Assembly: GCA_050084515.1 (NCBI GenBank)
Contig: CM114274.1
Coordinates: 27,900,001-27,964,000 of the forward strand
Direction: 5' to 3'
Length of the DNA: 64,000 bases
From: Blasia pusilla
Lineage: Eukaryota > Marchantiophyta > Marchantiopsida > Blasiales
Notes under the pieces: model-generated
Databases searched by the model: none
The model's input: the letters and a program-made list of their open reading frames with translations, nothing else
What the model was told of the DNA's origin: nothing
Translations under genes and position numbers: made by a program
Part shown: positions 29,616 to 44,241 of the stretch, in pieces
How the letters are laid out: every line of letters starts with the position of its first letter
How positions within the stretch are numbered: the stretch's first letter is position 1

Positions 29616-31877
29616 ATGCCTCAAATTCCATTTTAAAAAATGGTGTATCATCACTTAAAGAAGGATGAATAGCTTACAAGATTTTCATTATGTATGCAAC
29701 CCTTAAAACATGATAGAGGGGTTCCAATGCTCGAGTTGCTCAAGAAGACTCACAAATTTAGCCCTAAAGTAGGATATGTCAAAGATGTGGTAATGAAGGC
29801 CTCCTATAATTTTTATGAGAAGTAAGATAAGCCCTTCATAAGACATGTGCTCTAAGTAAGTGCTCATTTCTAAGATCCTCCCAATCCCTAAACTTAAAGT
29901 ATTGAATATGTTAAAAGGTTTCACAATAACATGTCATACCTTCTCTTATAGAGAGAACTAAAATTGATTGGGGAAAGAATAATAGGAGATACCAAGCATT
30001 GATATTTGTGGGATGATGCACTAATCTTTCTAGTGGAAAAATAAATATCTATATAATGATGGGATAAAAAGAAATAGGAATATGTATATAAAGTCTAGGA
30101 AGGGAGACTATGATGGGAAGAATGAAGGAGATCAATTTGGCTTAATCATGTCCAATTGGTTGTTGTAGGGATTGTGGTAGGAGAGGGCATAAGGTTAGGG
30201 AGCAAAGGCCCATTTACAGATCGACAATATCAATGATTTTTTTTTTATCCCAATAGAAGCAAACTCTTTACCAAAAGGTATGCAACAAACCTTTGGCAGA
30301 TATGTATAAGAAAATGGGTTAAAAGGGAAAAAGATAGGAGATAATGATGCAAAAAAATATATGTGTAATATAATTGTGGAAGGAGGAGGAAGAGGAGGGA
30401 TAAGAATATAAAAGATTCAAGGAAGCAAGGATTCAAATGAGATATGTAAGAATGGAAAAGTAGTAGGATTTAAAAGTAATCGATCGAGATTGTGATGAGT
30501 AAGAAGAGATGGAGAAGAGATAAGGAGAGGATAAGGAAAAATTATACTAAATGTAATAGTAATATGAGTGTAAGGATAGAAACCGAGGAAAGAAATTACG
30601 ATTGAAAGAGGTTATGTCATACCATATAAGCGAAGAGATGGATTGTCCAACTCTATCTCCATAAAACTAGATATAGGCACATCATTCAAGATAAGTGGAT
30701 ATATAATGAACCATAATAAAGTAAAATTATTAGAATAAGAATTATAATAAGAGGAGTAGGATCCATCCAAAATAAATTTAGATGGAGAGAATAATGGATC
30801 GAAAAAGGCAAATTTATGATTGTAAATTACTACGAGAAAGATAAAAAGAAATTGAACTTTAAAAAAAAAGAACAAGCAACCTATATGTTATTGAAAAAAC
30901 TGGTTCAAGAATATGAATCCAAGATGAACTTGAGGAGATTGCCCATGTATGCAAGGGAGAGTAACGAGGGAAAGTGTTGAAGCATTAAATTATTCTTTAA
31001 ATATTAAAGAAGAATTAACATAAAACAAACCCTTACACAAAAATATTCATCAATTGATAAGGAAGAAAAAAGAAGAAAAATCACTTTGTATGAAAGAAAA
31101 TCGCTCCCCAAGACAATTGTAACAAGACCAAAAACATCTAAATTCAATGAGAAAGTAACAAAGGAAATTAGAAACAGTAAAAAAGAGGATGTGATGACCA
31201 ATCACCAATGATTGATATGAAGGGATGTGGTCCTCATGTTAGGCCCAACATGTTACAAAAGCTTCACAAAACCAAAAGGAGCCCTTTGATCCTCTTCTGG
31301 CTGAAAATAGCACCATAAAAAGAGCTCAATGTATGAAGTTGAGCTTAGGAATCTATGAGTATATTCACAACACTAGGAGATCCAAAACTTCCAAGAACTT
31401 TGGAAAATCCTAACATAAGTGGAAAAAATAATGACCTAAAGTTAAAGCTTGAGAATATGAAAAAATTTACTCTAGGATTGACAAGATTGGAATAGGAATG
31501 AAATAGTTCCTAACAATACATCGAACAATCCTCTATGTTCTCCCCCTCCTCCCTCTAAATTCTTAACCCTTAAAGGTATATTATGTATGAATGTTAGGTC
31601 TATGTTGTTCCTACTTTTGTTTCATTTCGTGGATATTTGGTCTGTCCTTAAGCCAAACACGCTTTTGGGCACCATATTATTTACATATTCTAGAAATGCC
31701 AATAGTACAGGCATATGCCAACGGTTTGCATAACCTCCTAAATGATATTATTATAATGATTTACTTATATTCCACTTAATGAATAAAAATATATTTCTTC
31801 ATAACCATATAAGTTTCAATGGAGCAATTCTTTGGCATTCGTGGCCTGAAACATATTATGGGCATGGTTACACAAAA

Positions 31878-32146
31878 ATGGACAAATCATTCCTTAGGAC
31901 GAACAAGTCCTGACATGTCCACAGACATGGGTTCTAAGAGGTGGGACCCATACTTATAATCTCTAATGGAAGGCAAGGCAAGGATGAGTGGAGCAATGAG
32001 GGAGTGGAGGTGGAGGGAGGAAGATATGAGGGTATATGGCAAACGAAGGCAAATAAGGGAAAGCAGAAAGAAGGGGAAAATTGAGGTCATATGGACAAAT
32101 CCTTCCATAAGACGGACATAAGTCCACGGACATGGACATGTCCACG
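31878..32146 (+). repeat. Diverged direct repeat pair of about 50 bases
   Basis: 31878-31927 and 32091-32146 both start ATGGACAAATC and share TCC..AAG/GACG..AAGTCC and GACATGTCCAC. Separated by about 160 bases. Each half is itself rich in the inverted word GGACATGTCC. Possibly the ends of a short non-autonomous element. Confidence 0.5.
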
Positions 32147-32650
32147 GATACAAACTTTGTCCACATGCAGCCTTGATTGTGGGAGAGGTACAAGTTATCT
32201 TGTTGGTTAAATTGGTGATTAGCATAACATATAACATGTTTGGTCATTTTAGCGTACCAAAAGGGATATTCACAAACTATAATAATTTATTATTAGATGA
32301 TCCCATAAAATTATCCAAGATCAATCACTCGATGGGAAGTCCTCTAATTCTCCTCACTAATGCATGAAGAGACCCTGCCTTTTTGCTATCCAAACAAAAA
32401 TCTTAGATTAAATCTCAAAAACTTGATTACAATACGTTCCGTAAACAAGTCGATGACGTTGCCGAGAGCTAGTCAATTTCAAATCCCCCGAGATGCATAT
32501 TCGGTGGCTAAGAAGCGTATCCCCCAAGTTTTGACCAATTTCCACCTCACTCACCTAAACCATAGCACAAAAATTAATTCCTTAAGATTTTTTGCAATCA
32601 ATTATCTAGCACAAACCTGAAATATGACTCAAAACAAAAAAAAACAGAAT

Positions 32651-32732
32651 TAATCCTCATTCTAGGTTCTTCCTATGGATATTTATAAGGCTACTTAATC
32701 CTTCATTCTAGGTTCATTCTTATGGATATTTG
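32651..32732 (+). repeat. Two-copy tandem repeat, 45-base period
   Basis: TAATCCTCATTCTAGGTTC at 32651 and TAATCCTTCATTCTAGGTTC at 32696, each followed by C..TATGGATATTT. A simple local tandem duplication. Confidence 0.7.
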
Positions 32733-35700
32733 TATGGCACCCTAAGAATTTTTTTGGAGAGAAAATGAGAAATGTCACATTTCTCATTTTCTATCCTAAA
32801 CAATTGATTTTGGCTTACTTCTCAAATGCAATTTACTTCTTATAGGCCATAGTTGATTAGTTTAACTTATGATGTAAATTAAGGAATCTCCTTGCGTTCT
32901 CATTTCAATTTCACTTCCCCAATTTTTGCTTCTTATGATTTATATTTATATAAATTCCATCATTTGCCATAGCATGATTATCTTCCCACCCTTCATAATT
33001 GATGGTAAATTTTAAAATATTTCTCAAATTTTGATTTATTTATTTTGCCATTGATAATCACTTTTTTTTTCAATCCTGGACTTAATGATTCTCCGCAGTA
33101 AAGTTAATTTCAAGATACATACCCTTTCTTAGCATTACTATTACCCTCAAACAACTAATACTCTCCTTGCTTATTTGGCAAATACCTAATCTAAATTATA
33201 GGCTTTAATCACATCATTACTTTTCAAATTTAAACTATTTTGAATAAAGATCCATCATGAACGACAAGAGGACTCATCATGGAAAGTCTCAAACAATCTT
33301 AACTAATGAAACAAGCATGTGGGTAATTTGCTTGGATACTATTGCTAACATCTAGTTTAGCAGCCCTACCTCATAAAGAATTTATTATTTCCTTCTATGG
33401 AACTAAGAACTAAATTTTCCCACAAGCATCTTGACTATGTTGACACAAAGCAGCTGGAACTTGAAACATCTTTCCATGAATGGCATTACCTGCTCATGCA
33501 TCCATTTATCAATCAACTAAACCCACTACATTCAAAAACTTACATTTGTTGAACATAACCTCACTATTGGACTAACCAATTTGAAAATTTTGTTTAGGTG
33601 AAAACAACCAGATTTTAATGATACACACATAGAAGCATCCTTGGGTTACTTCTTTGCATCCTAATGATGAAGTAATATATACTCACGAAGTAAACCTCTT
33701 ATTTAAACATATTCAAATTTTCATATGGACAGATTGAGATGATAGTCAAAGTAAATGTGAATGTCCACATAGATGAAGCATAGCAAACGTTTGCAAGAAT
33801 TTAGTACTTATAGTTCCCAAAGATATACTTAGTACTTGATATAAGACCCAAAGATACAAGACCCAAAGAAATCTCCGTATTTTAAAGCAATGTTGAGAAG
33901 CTTCAAATTTACATTGGATAATTGTTTATGACACTGCACATTTCAAATCATTTTTTGTTCTTGATTGTATCATCTTCGGCGTTAATATTCTTTCACCTCC
34001 ACGCATGAGGTCAAGTTAAAATCCAGCTTTAATCAAGAACAAATAATCATTTGAAATATGCATAGATATTAATTACTGGATATTTCATCACTTTTAGGTA
34101 ACGTCTCCAAAAGGAGACTACAAATTCCGAATAAAAGTTCAAAACGTTCCACCTTTCGTGTACTTCACCTAAGAATTGCATCATGTCTCTCGTGGAGGTT
34201 GTGAACCCATGCATTCAGCGCACCCACCTTTACATGTTCGAAATGCATCCCACAGCGTCAAATGCTTCCAGGAAAAGAACTCTCACTAAGACAACTCTGC
34301 CTCACTGAAGAGGGGTAAGAAGGTAGACAAGATACCACATATCGTTCCACAGAAGCCCATGAAAACTTACCCTATGGATGTATCCCAGGCCTCCACATCT
34401 GTATACCAGGAAGTATGACCTTGGATATGGCTTGCTAGCCAGTCCATGGTCTATCGACTCTTGAGATTAATTTGATAACCAGTTAGAATGCTCCAACTTG
34501 CCAATCCCCGTATGCAACTATCAACTTTAAAACTGGGCCCCCTGTTAAGATGATGGTTTCAACAATCAATGAATTTGTGACCAAAAGCACTGCTGAAGGG
34601 CCTTCTGTCCCAAGAGCTTTGCACACTACCAATTCCACATGAAGAACCCTACCACATTTCGAGAGAACACTGATTTTTTTTATTCCAAACAGTGAGTGGA
34701 AGGTGCGTGTTGCAGGGCTTTCGAGACAGTCATGTTCAGATGGGGACATGCACTTTGAAACGATGCTCATTTTGGTCATAGTGGCAGACTAGTGTGACTC
34801 ACAGCCCTACATGCATATTGGGTTGGGATCCTTACCCTAAGGAGACTTCTTTCCATCCTCTCCTTTAGGGAGTTCGAGAGAAGAAACCTGCTTTGTTGCT
34901 CATTGAACAAGTGGTGTTCTGAGAGAGCAATCAAGTTTGTTCCACCCACACTCAACTTATCTGCCAACTTCCTTACCTGACTGCATGCTTGGAAACCGCA
35001 ATCCAATCCTAGAAGGTTATCAAAAAATTGAATGAGATCAGGAGCTTTCCTTGACACGATCTGGATCATCTGGGCCAGACTGAAGCCAGTGTCCCCTCTC
35101 AGATAGCCTTTTTAAGGACCTAATTTCCTTGTACTCAACCTTATATTTTAAGCTACCTTCACAGCCTTGTTTACTGCACAACAAACCAGTTGAATATGGA
35201 TCCCAAGAAACTCTTGCCATTTCCAATGTGCATTACCTTGTGTCTTGGAATGGGCTCTTAGCAAGGAACTCCACTCAATCACACGTGATATATGAGGTAT
35301 CCATCAATCTACACCTGCAAGTACATTGTCAATTTAATTGAAGGCCATCAAAATCGAACTGTTTGGGCCAGCCTTCCAACCCAAAGGTATTTATTGTCAA
35401 TAAGAATCCCACAAATACCACCCCGACAAGCTAAGAGGAAAACTGTAAAATCTTATGTGATTTGTTCAAATCAAGCACGCCAGTCACTAAGAAACTTCAG
35501 CTGAACTCATCAGATCATGTCGCTGCCTCAAGGAATATCCAGTGTTTCCACCTGCGCATCCCCCATTACCTCAGTTTCATACACCAAATATGTGGACCAT
35601 GCATTAAATGACACTTTACAGCGAAGGCTTCAGGAGGAAAACGAGTTTTCTTCACACTGGTCTACTTCAAGGAAGCTCGAACCTCCTTCCCGAATTTTGT

Positions 35701-37298
35701 AAAACAACCAAAGTTCACACCTGGCCTTTTAGTCTTCACTGATCATAAATAACCCTGACAAGGCCCACAATGGAGATCATATGTCTTTGTCTCCAGTAAC
35801 TATTAGTCAAGCAATAGAAGTGACTCCTGCCTCAATTGGTTTGGCACATTACCACATAACCCTCTATTGGAAACAAAATCGACCATCCATAGCTCATCAA
35901 TCAATCCAAGTGCAAAATCAATCACCAATGGCAGGAGAGTATTGACAGAAACACATGAAGTGTATATTACCATATAACACTGATAACCTACGGCACCCAC
36001 TACGCCTGATGGAGGAAATGCACAAGATTCAAGGAGATTAGGGAGAACACCAAAGAAGATAATACATTACTTTTCTATGAAATCCTATTGGTGAGTTTCA
36101 TGTGTTTCAACACTACTAAGCACCAAGGCTCACGAACAAACCTGATAAGCTAATCTCCTCCAATTTATGAAATTGGACAGATGTTACAGCTTGTACATCC
36201 TTCAACAGACAAATACAAGCAGAAATACATACACTGTTGTGACATTATCACGGGGACTTTGTAAGAGAATCCTTAAGTTAAACCATAAATAGTCCTTTTA
36301 ATCCAAGGAGATGCAACAGCAATCGAACAATAGGAAACATTTGACCTGATAAGAAACATAAAGAGGACAAAGAAACCAACATACTGAAGTCCCAACTTTA
36401 TGTTCCATTTCAACAAGGATTATGGTTGAAAGTTTGCTCAACCTCAAATGGCACTATTCTGAAAGGCCAAAATACCTAACGAGCTGAAAAGAATCATTCT
36501 TCACTTTTTACAAGCTAAGGATTGGTAATATCCTAGCTTTTGACAGAAAAGCATGACCTAAACTTTAATTCTGCAGACTTAGAGAATTTTTTAGTATGAA
36601 CCACCAAATATAAAGTCCATTCATTACCCCTATATACAAAACCTGGAACTCCCTAAAATGATTAATTCTAGGGCAACGATTAAAATGATCAGGTAGCCAA
36701 ACCAGGTGACTCAGATCCACACATAAATCACTAGAAGACTGAAAAAAGCTTCCCGTGACAGAAGTACCCAAGCTTCCAACTGCAACAGAAGGTCCTCAGA
36801 ATGGGACCACTGATACATGAGAAGCATTTGTACAAGACAGTCCAGGCATACAGGTTGCTCAAGCAGTGACAATCAGTTTTTTAACAATTGGATTGACTAC
36901 AGCACTTCAACTGCATCAACAGGCACCCTGGAATCCTGTGTTTTCAGTTATTTGATTGATATAATGCCCTTCCTCTCTTGATGATCAAAACCATGAAGAG
37001 CCATGTGGTTTTTCTCGTTTTCACCAATGCCCTAGTATTACAAGATTTACAGAGAATGTGCTCCTCCACAGATGCCACACTCCTTAATCCTCAATCCAGC
37101 ATTCCAAGCATCCTGTACTCATCTTGGTGACAAGTTTACAAAATTTAGGTTGATAGTGGCAAAGTAAAGACAGCAGTCATATCAGAGCAGTTAAATTTGC
37201 TAGAACTCAGATCGAAAAACAAGTGTCAATCATGAGTGTCTCCAGGAGAGCCCCATGCTGTGAGTCACATAAATTGCTCAGACGAGACCAAGCCAGGC

Positions 37299-40281
37299 TT
37301 AACACAAATCACCCCCATTGCTTGGATACGTAAACGAGGAAATTCGAGACCCCAAGGACCCTGGAGACACTTGATCAGGAGATCCAACCGGAGAGGTTTG
37401 GGTTGCAGCAGGGGTAGTTGTAACTATGGGTACAGATAAGTGCAAAGTGGAACCCAGTAAAGGCGTACTCTCGGATGCCGGACGATCTGAAGTCTTTGTG
37501 TGAGCATCTCTTTTACAAATTGGACAGAAAGGTCTTCGTGTCAGTAACCACTGATCTATGCAATTTCTGTGAAACCCTGCAAAAACCATGAAGAGTTTTA
37601 TTAGTGAATGGTTCAAGCACCTAACCGGGACATCTGCCCACACTAGGGATGTAAAACTATCTTGCAACCGTGTCTAAGGAACTATACTAAACTACACTGC
37701 TTGGATAGTGTAGGCCAGTGAACATCAATAGTTATTTTTCCACATAACTTTGTCCCCCCACAGTGACAGATCACTTGAGTACACAGATGACTAGGAAGTT
37801 GGAGAAAGAAAGTTCAAGCACTCTTTGTGAGCAGATCAATGTAACGCAATACCCTAGCAAGTTGTAAATGATTGACCCAATTGTGAGGAGAAGCTAGAGC
37901 TTGTGAAAAAATAGTGCCTATTGAGGACTTCTATAAAATTCCAAACAATCTGTTTGCATATTGGGCATAGATTGTCATGCCACACCATCAACTTGCACCC
38001 ATTATCATGAGATGCTGCAAAACATGTCTAAATAAAAAGGGACCTAGAACAAACTAATTGACTCAACATATCCTCAAACTCCACAAGCCAATGACTTGAA
38101 AAGAATTCATAACGCATAAACATATAAAGCAAAACCTCGGGACATAACTATGGGGGTCAAAGTATGGAAACCCTCCTTGCAGATCAGTAAGCTGCAGATA
38201 CGCACTGCTACCCAGACTCAGGAGAACATAAACCAGATCATAAGACTTACCATGGTGGCAAGGCAGCATTCTCAACTTATCTCCAGGTTCATAGTCTTCA
38301 AGACATATAACACATCTCTCTGCTGTCCCATTACCACTCCCAACACACTTGAAAACAAAACTTGGTAAAGCTTTGACTTCTGAAGAGCTCATTCCATGAG
38401 AATCTCGGGTTAAAAATAATCTTCCAGTCTGCCGGAACCGGTGACGCTGTACAAAGAAGAATGTAGCAAGCACAGCTGCCACAGCAAGCAATGATATAAA
38501 GGAAACCGCCATCACAGACCATGCTGTGTTCTCAAAAGCTGGACCAATGTAGCAACTGGTGCCGACTTCATCAACAGAACTTAATAGTGTCTCACCCGCT
38601 GACTTCGAAACAAATACTGCATGAATATGGATCCCTGCACCATTCCCTGACACTGATCCAATACCAATGCAATGTCAGGCTTCACTACCAATAACCTCAT
38701 CTACCAATACAATGTCAACTGCACTCCACGGTTAGGATCTCTTCAAGATTACAAAGCACCATACCAGACCAATATTCCATCTACATTCAGCACTTGGATT
38801 AGGAACTTAAAAGATAACTTACTTGTGACAAGATCATGATTGTCTTCATTGTCGTACACAATGATAGCATGGAATCCGGCAGCCTGGGCATTTCGAACCT
38901 TCTTTTCAAATGTACATTCACCTCGAGCTACAACAACAAATGATGAAAATAAACCCCTTTCGGGAATCGGAGTATTCGTAAGAGGTGAGCAAGCGTCTGA
39001 AGGACTTGAGGCATATGTAACTCCTAGAATGCCAGCTGCAGGTATTCTCGCCGCTGCAATTTACACACAGCAGAAACGGCCAGTTTCTACATCAGAAAAG
39101 GTGATCACCTGCGCTACGAATTATGGAACGGCATCCAAACGGGCCTTCGCCGGAGAAATTAGTCAAACCTACCCATCACAATCGTAATGGTCGTCTCTAG
39201 TATGCTGTACAACATTACTAGAAGTCAACTCCTTAAGGCGACCAGATGCGCACTTAGAAGTGACGGAAAGATTTTCAACCCGTCGTACACTTCGTATGAG
39301 TACGCTAGACAATACTCAAGGGTCAAACACGAAACCGTCGAAGACACGCAGCTTACTGATCTCCGGGAAGGCAAGGAAGCCGTCAGTATATTATATATGG
39401 ACAACCACCACGATACCCGACTACACTCGAAACTATCACATGAAAGATCCTATCGTGTAATTCGCGCAGCGAAGAGGCCAGAATCGTGAAAGTTTCTCGA
39501 TCACAAGAGTAGAACAAACTCATCTGGACGAGGAGTTCACAACTGCTGTCCACCTCAAGAATCATCACATTCGTATCTCAACGCACAAGGATGACATTTA
39601 CTATCCCTGGTCAGTGTTGTACTGCAGTAGATGTAACAAATGAACGGATTGAATCGCAGAACGAGAGCGTAATAAGAAGAAAGAAACCGATTAGAAACTC
39701 CGCAGCAAACGGTACAACAGAGACTCCTTGAATGGGTGCCTCATCCGAGTCAAGTTGTCGCATATTATACCGTTTATAGCATTTCTAAATGCCTTAGTGT
39801 TCAAAGACGAAGTCTGGAATAAAAAATTTACGGCAATTGTTAAGTGAAGGAGCAATCGTCTTGCACACCCACACCCGTATTCTGCAGTGATCTTGGAATA
39901 TGACCTTACCAAAAGACAAGCAATGGAGTAAACTCGCAGGAAAACATATTGGATCTGAGCCTGTGATTTGCAAGAGAGATGTGTACTCCATTTTGTCGAT
40001 ACTTTCCAATAGGAGAAGTTGGACGCACGCCTAGAACAAGCCTGATTTTCAGAACTTCCGTACAACAATCTAAAGAGCGCGCTGCTTACCACACCCATAC
40101 TTCATTCGGATAAATCAACCAGTCCAAGAAAGGTGACGGCGGAAAGAGGCTCACCAAAACTTGATTCCATGTCCTGGAAACTCAGCGTCTCATTTGACGA
40201 TGTCATAAGAACAACGGTTGCGCTCACCCTTCCAAGGAGAAGAGCGAGAAGAAGAAGGGTCATTCCAACTAACGACAGCAT
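37299..40281 (-). CDS. RMR: RMR-type receptor: PA domain, transmembrane, RING-H2 (vacuolar sorting receptor / E3 ligase)
   Basis: Four exons (40281-40155, 39053-38823, 38652-38251, 37576-37299), all with GT/AG borders and compatible phases, give 345 residues. Residues 1-17 form a signal peptide ([17 protein letters not shown]). A PA domain follows to about 140 ([54 protein letters not shown]). One membrane span lies at about 164-187. The cytosolic RING-H2 spans 233-274 (CVIC, CHHGFH, RNC, CPIC), followed by a Ser/Thr/Pro-rich tail. RMR proteins sort storage proteins to the vacuole through the luminal PA domain; the RING may act as a ubiquitin ligase. I chose the ATG at 40281 because it starts the signal peptide directly; an upstream in-frame ATG at 40365 would add 28 residues. 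No stops or frameshifts, so probably functional. It is the only confident host gene here. Confidence 0.9.
39054..40154 (-). other. Intron 1 of the RMR gene
   Basis: 1101 bases between donor GTGAGC (complement 40154-40149) and acceptor TTGCAG (complement 39059-39054). The exon 1 phase-1 ending (TTTTG) joins CGGCGAG to read SFAARIP, matching the PA domain register. Open frames on either strand within it have no domain. Confidence 0.8.
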
Positions 40282-41500
40282 GATCTTTTTGTGGATGACA
40301 ATTCTGCTCACTAATCCTGTCTCTACTGCCAACGGAGGCATACTCAAGCCAATAACGTTGTACAACCTTCCCGTCCTTCGAAATACCCTCTTAACTGAAT
40401 CGCAACGAGAAGATCCACAATCATCAGATGTTTTTGTTGTGCACTTCCTCCATTACCCACAAGTTCCAAAAGATTGCGTCGAAGCATAATCGACGCTGCT
40501 CAGGATAATTTCCAGGCGCTCCACCTTGAGTCCGAAGCTTTCCCCTGTGCTGAATTAGATCAAGAAGATATCCCCCTCCGGATCGGATCCCTGCGATCCC
40601 AAACACACTGGTAATCGGAATCCGGCAGAAAAACCTCTCGTAGTGCGCAAGGCCCGACGCACGGTGTTGCCGACTAGTAAGAAATTAGCATAGACCGAAG
40701 TTCTGCCACCACGTGAGATTCGTGGAGGATGATCGACGTGCGAAAGGTAATCAAGCGATAAGAAGAGCTCGGAAAACAACACCAGTGTCGTCGTACAACA
40801 ACGTAATCGTGCTGCCCCAAACAAAAAGTCGAGTGACAACGACTGTCTAAATCAAGTTAAGGATTTACGAATTCCGGGTCCGACGATCAAAACCGAATCA
40901 AGAGATTCTGCCGTCTGTTCAAGAATTTCTGGAACAAGTAATATCACAAAACCGTGGTCCGTAAAGATCTGTGAAAAAGACACATATCTCGGTAGATGCC
41001 AATTGCGCACGCAGCAGAGAAAGATTGTTTAGGGTTAGTTGCTGCTTTGCGCGCGACAATCCCCTCTCCCCTAGCGCGTCAAGAGATCTCCCGGGGGCCG
41101 CCAAAGAATGATCAGGAAAATGGGGTAAACAAATACGAAATCGGACTCGGACGTGCCAATCTTCGAACGCAATTGTTCAAATAACGCCCGCCCTCTCCGG
41201 CCGGCCTGGCGGCTGCAGATGATCTTGTATTTTCTTTTCTCACTCTGTTCCTGCTGCTTTCGAGGATTGACGAGTGTCACTCCTTCTCACCCTCTGCTCC
41301 TACTTTTGCTGCTCTCCGTCGGATTCCTCCTCCGTCCTCCTCGTCCGTTAAGCGCGTGTGTTGGGAGCGTCCTACGGAAATCAAACGCTACAGACGGGGG
41401 TCCCTCTTCGCGGAGAGACAGATAACAAACCCCATTCCCTCCTCCATAAACAACTAAACAACAAACAATAAACAAAGATCGACTCTGGCTCTGGCACGGT
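40282..41500 (-). promoter_or_regulatory. 5' flank / promoter region of the RMR gene
   Basis: Noticeably richer in GC and CpG than the surrounding AT-rich DNA, up to about 41.5 kb, consistent with a 5' untranslated region and promoter. No TATA box position can be fixed without a transcript. Open frames here lack domains. Confidence 0.4.
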
Positions 41501-44241
41501 GAAGCTCGTTGCTGACTTGGCGTCGTCAATGCTGATGTGTCAACCGCACGTCACGTCTTTACTTGCCGGTCCGATCGGAGGGAATAAAATCGGATATCCA
41601 ATAAATAAACTTGCTTCCTTCGGCTTTACTTTTACCAAAGGTGGAGGGAATTCGGTGCACGGAGCCATCTATCCACTTATTAAATTTCTTTTGAAAAATA
41701 AAAATGATCACCTATCCATATAAAACATGCAATCATATATTATGACGTTTGAATAATTATAATTTTTCTTTTTTTTAAAAAAACTAGTATTATTATTAAA
41801 ATTCAAAAAAAAATCATGAAAGTTTATATTCTAAATTTTATTTATAACTTAGCAGCATATCTTTTAAATGACATATCCAAGTAATTCTTCTACGCATCTT
41901 ACCATCTATATTACCGGTTGAGGAAATAGGTTAATGCGTTGGGAAGATGAAATAAGTAGAATGTTATTTTTATAAGTAATATACTTCCTTTCCATTGTAA
42001 TGTACATGATCACTCTTTTTTTTTCATAAGAGGTGATATTCTATCTCTAATTTCCTCTTGAATACAAAAAATACTTATTTCATTGAACCATCTCCAAGTC
42101 GTATGCCTTATTGTGCTTTATGTATTCAATCATGCTTGAATTTTTTCAGTATTTTTTTCATTTATGGGAACTTTCCCTGGTCATACCTCTCATGCATTCC
42201 TTTCCGATGGCTCAAGCCTATATTTTACTCAAAAAAATTTTGAGTGAAATATTCCAAAATAATTTCATATTGCATGTCAACTTAGACCTTGCAAACATTT
42301 CCAAAGGTTATTGTAGCATGGTCTATTCAATCATCAAAGCTCAATTTGATATTTTTTTGCAATCTTACACCTTTCAAACTTTCTATGGGTTTTTCCTATT
42401 TCTTCTCTGCAACCATAAATATTGTACACTAAGTTATGTATCATATAAATATGCTCTATTCTATGCATTATAAGATGATGGAAAGGTATGCCTAGAGTGA
42501 CAAGGTTGAAGAGGGTGGAATTTCGGACATCTCATTTCCTATGCACTCAAAATTTCCTATTTTTTCAAATACAATTGAAAGAGCCTATTTTTTTCAAATA
42601 CCTCGTTGAATTTTTCAAATGCCACAAGGTTTCCTTTCCAATCTAGAGGGTTTGTAAAGTAATAATGAAAGAACATAAGATGAAGGGAAAAGAATAATTC
42701 ACCATGTAAAGTTACGTTCCCGAGAAAATCATTGTAAAATTATACTTATGCAATTTGCATTAAGGTGGGGTGATGAACCTAACTTTTCTCTTCAATCGTT
42801 AGATTCTAGCTAACAATTTTTGAAAGAGCAATGTAGATATCGATCCAATTGGAAATAGAGTTCCATGGACCTTTACTCTCATGACAATTGAGTAAGCATA
42901 AGCAAAACAAGAGTCCTTCATCTATATTATTACTGGAGAGTGCTTTCTTCATTTGCAAACACTTGTATGTTTGACATGTGGCAACTAGGCAACAAGAAAA
43001 TATTTCCCATGCTATGGGCAATAAGAAAAAAATTTCCAATTTGTGTGCAACATCATTAATCCCTTCACTCTCGTGCATGGCACGGGTTGTACACTAGTAT
43101 TTTTTTAATAATCCTTAAATGTATTTTTTGATATGCCTATGCTCTTTATATACATAGAACTATCCAAGTCTTTAAAGAAAAATCTCCAAACTCAAGTAAA
43201 TTGATTCCAAGAAAGAAATTGGTAGGAAAGAAATTTCCTTCTTACCAATTCACTTCTTGGAATCAAGACTTAACCATATTTCATGTTTGGTAGTGTTTCA
43301 AGTTGTAAAAATGTTTGGGATGCACCTTTAGTAATTGACCACTATACTCGAGCTTACACTTCTAGAATTGGCTCATTATTTACCACCCCTTAAGTACCCC
43401 AAAACATGGATCTATGTATGTTGGGTAATAAACATTTCTCATACCACTCCTCCGAAGAATTACAATTTTACTCTCCCCTTTGAACATTTTACCTCTTATA
43501 TCCCTTTACCACATCTTGAAAAGGGTAATTTACTACCCTATTACCTCGGTGAACTTCTATCCTTACCTTTATCTTGTACTAAACACCATGAAGACTAAGT
43601 TTTCATATATCTAAGATAAATTTAAAGGCTTTAATTTCATAATTTGAGGATTCGAAAGGTCCAATTTTTAACATGTCTCATATGTGATAAGTACATACCG
43701 AATTTGAAATCAAGAATGTCAATTCATATGTGGTGATATTTTATCTTACGCTCTAAGGCCTTTAAAGTCTAGCTACAAAATATTGGATATTTTGGGTGAT
43801 TTTTAGCGTATGACTCTCACACTAAAATATATCTTTAGGAATGTACTCCTTCTATGGTTTATTTTCAAGAACTTTCAAGATGAAATTGTCCATATTATGA
43901 TTTATGAATTATTTTTTGACAATCCAAAAATAAATATTTCTCATAACATTCTAGAGCATCAATGTGCTCAAAATTTTGAAAGAAACATCACATCTAAAAA
44001 AGTTTGAATCCATAAAGTCCAACTTGTTGAAGGAGTAGATATATAATGTATGTAATGTATAATATGGCAGCTATAGCGAGAACCACAAACATACCTTTGG
44101 TTAATATTATGCTTCTAGGCTATAATGGGCATAAAGGACACACTTGGGGAATTTTTTGGATCCAATTGCATCTACTATGTCAATCTAAGTACCACCCACA
44201 TTCACCATGTTGATTGAGTTCTTGTGAGATTTGGAGAGAAA
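41501..44241. other. AT-rich host DNA upstream of copy V
   Basis: No gene recognised. Poly-T tracts are common. One long hairpin sits at 43201-43265. Confidence 0.6.
43201..43265. repeat. 65-base inverted repeat (hairpin)
   Basis: TTGATTCCAAGAA... pairs with ...TTCTTGGAATCAA: arms of about 32 bases, roughly 28 of 33 positions paired, almost no loop. Could be a tiny foldback element or the core of a small-RNA hairpin. Confidence 0.7.

Larger units (their letters stand above)
29616..37298. other. AT-rich host intergenic DNA
   Basis: 7.7 kb with no confident gene. Contains the direct repeats at 31878/32091 and 32651/32696, poly-T/A tracts and weak minus-strand coding-like frames at 34.5-35.2 kb (see findings). 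The part next to 37.3 kb probably includes the 3' untranslated region of the RMR gene. Confidence 0.6.

Noticed and set aside
39187-40098. Open frames on both strands between RMR exons
   Set aside because: They lie in intron 1 of the RMR gene, have no domain, and good splice sites account for the region.
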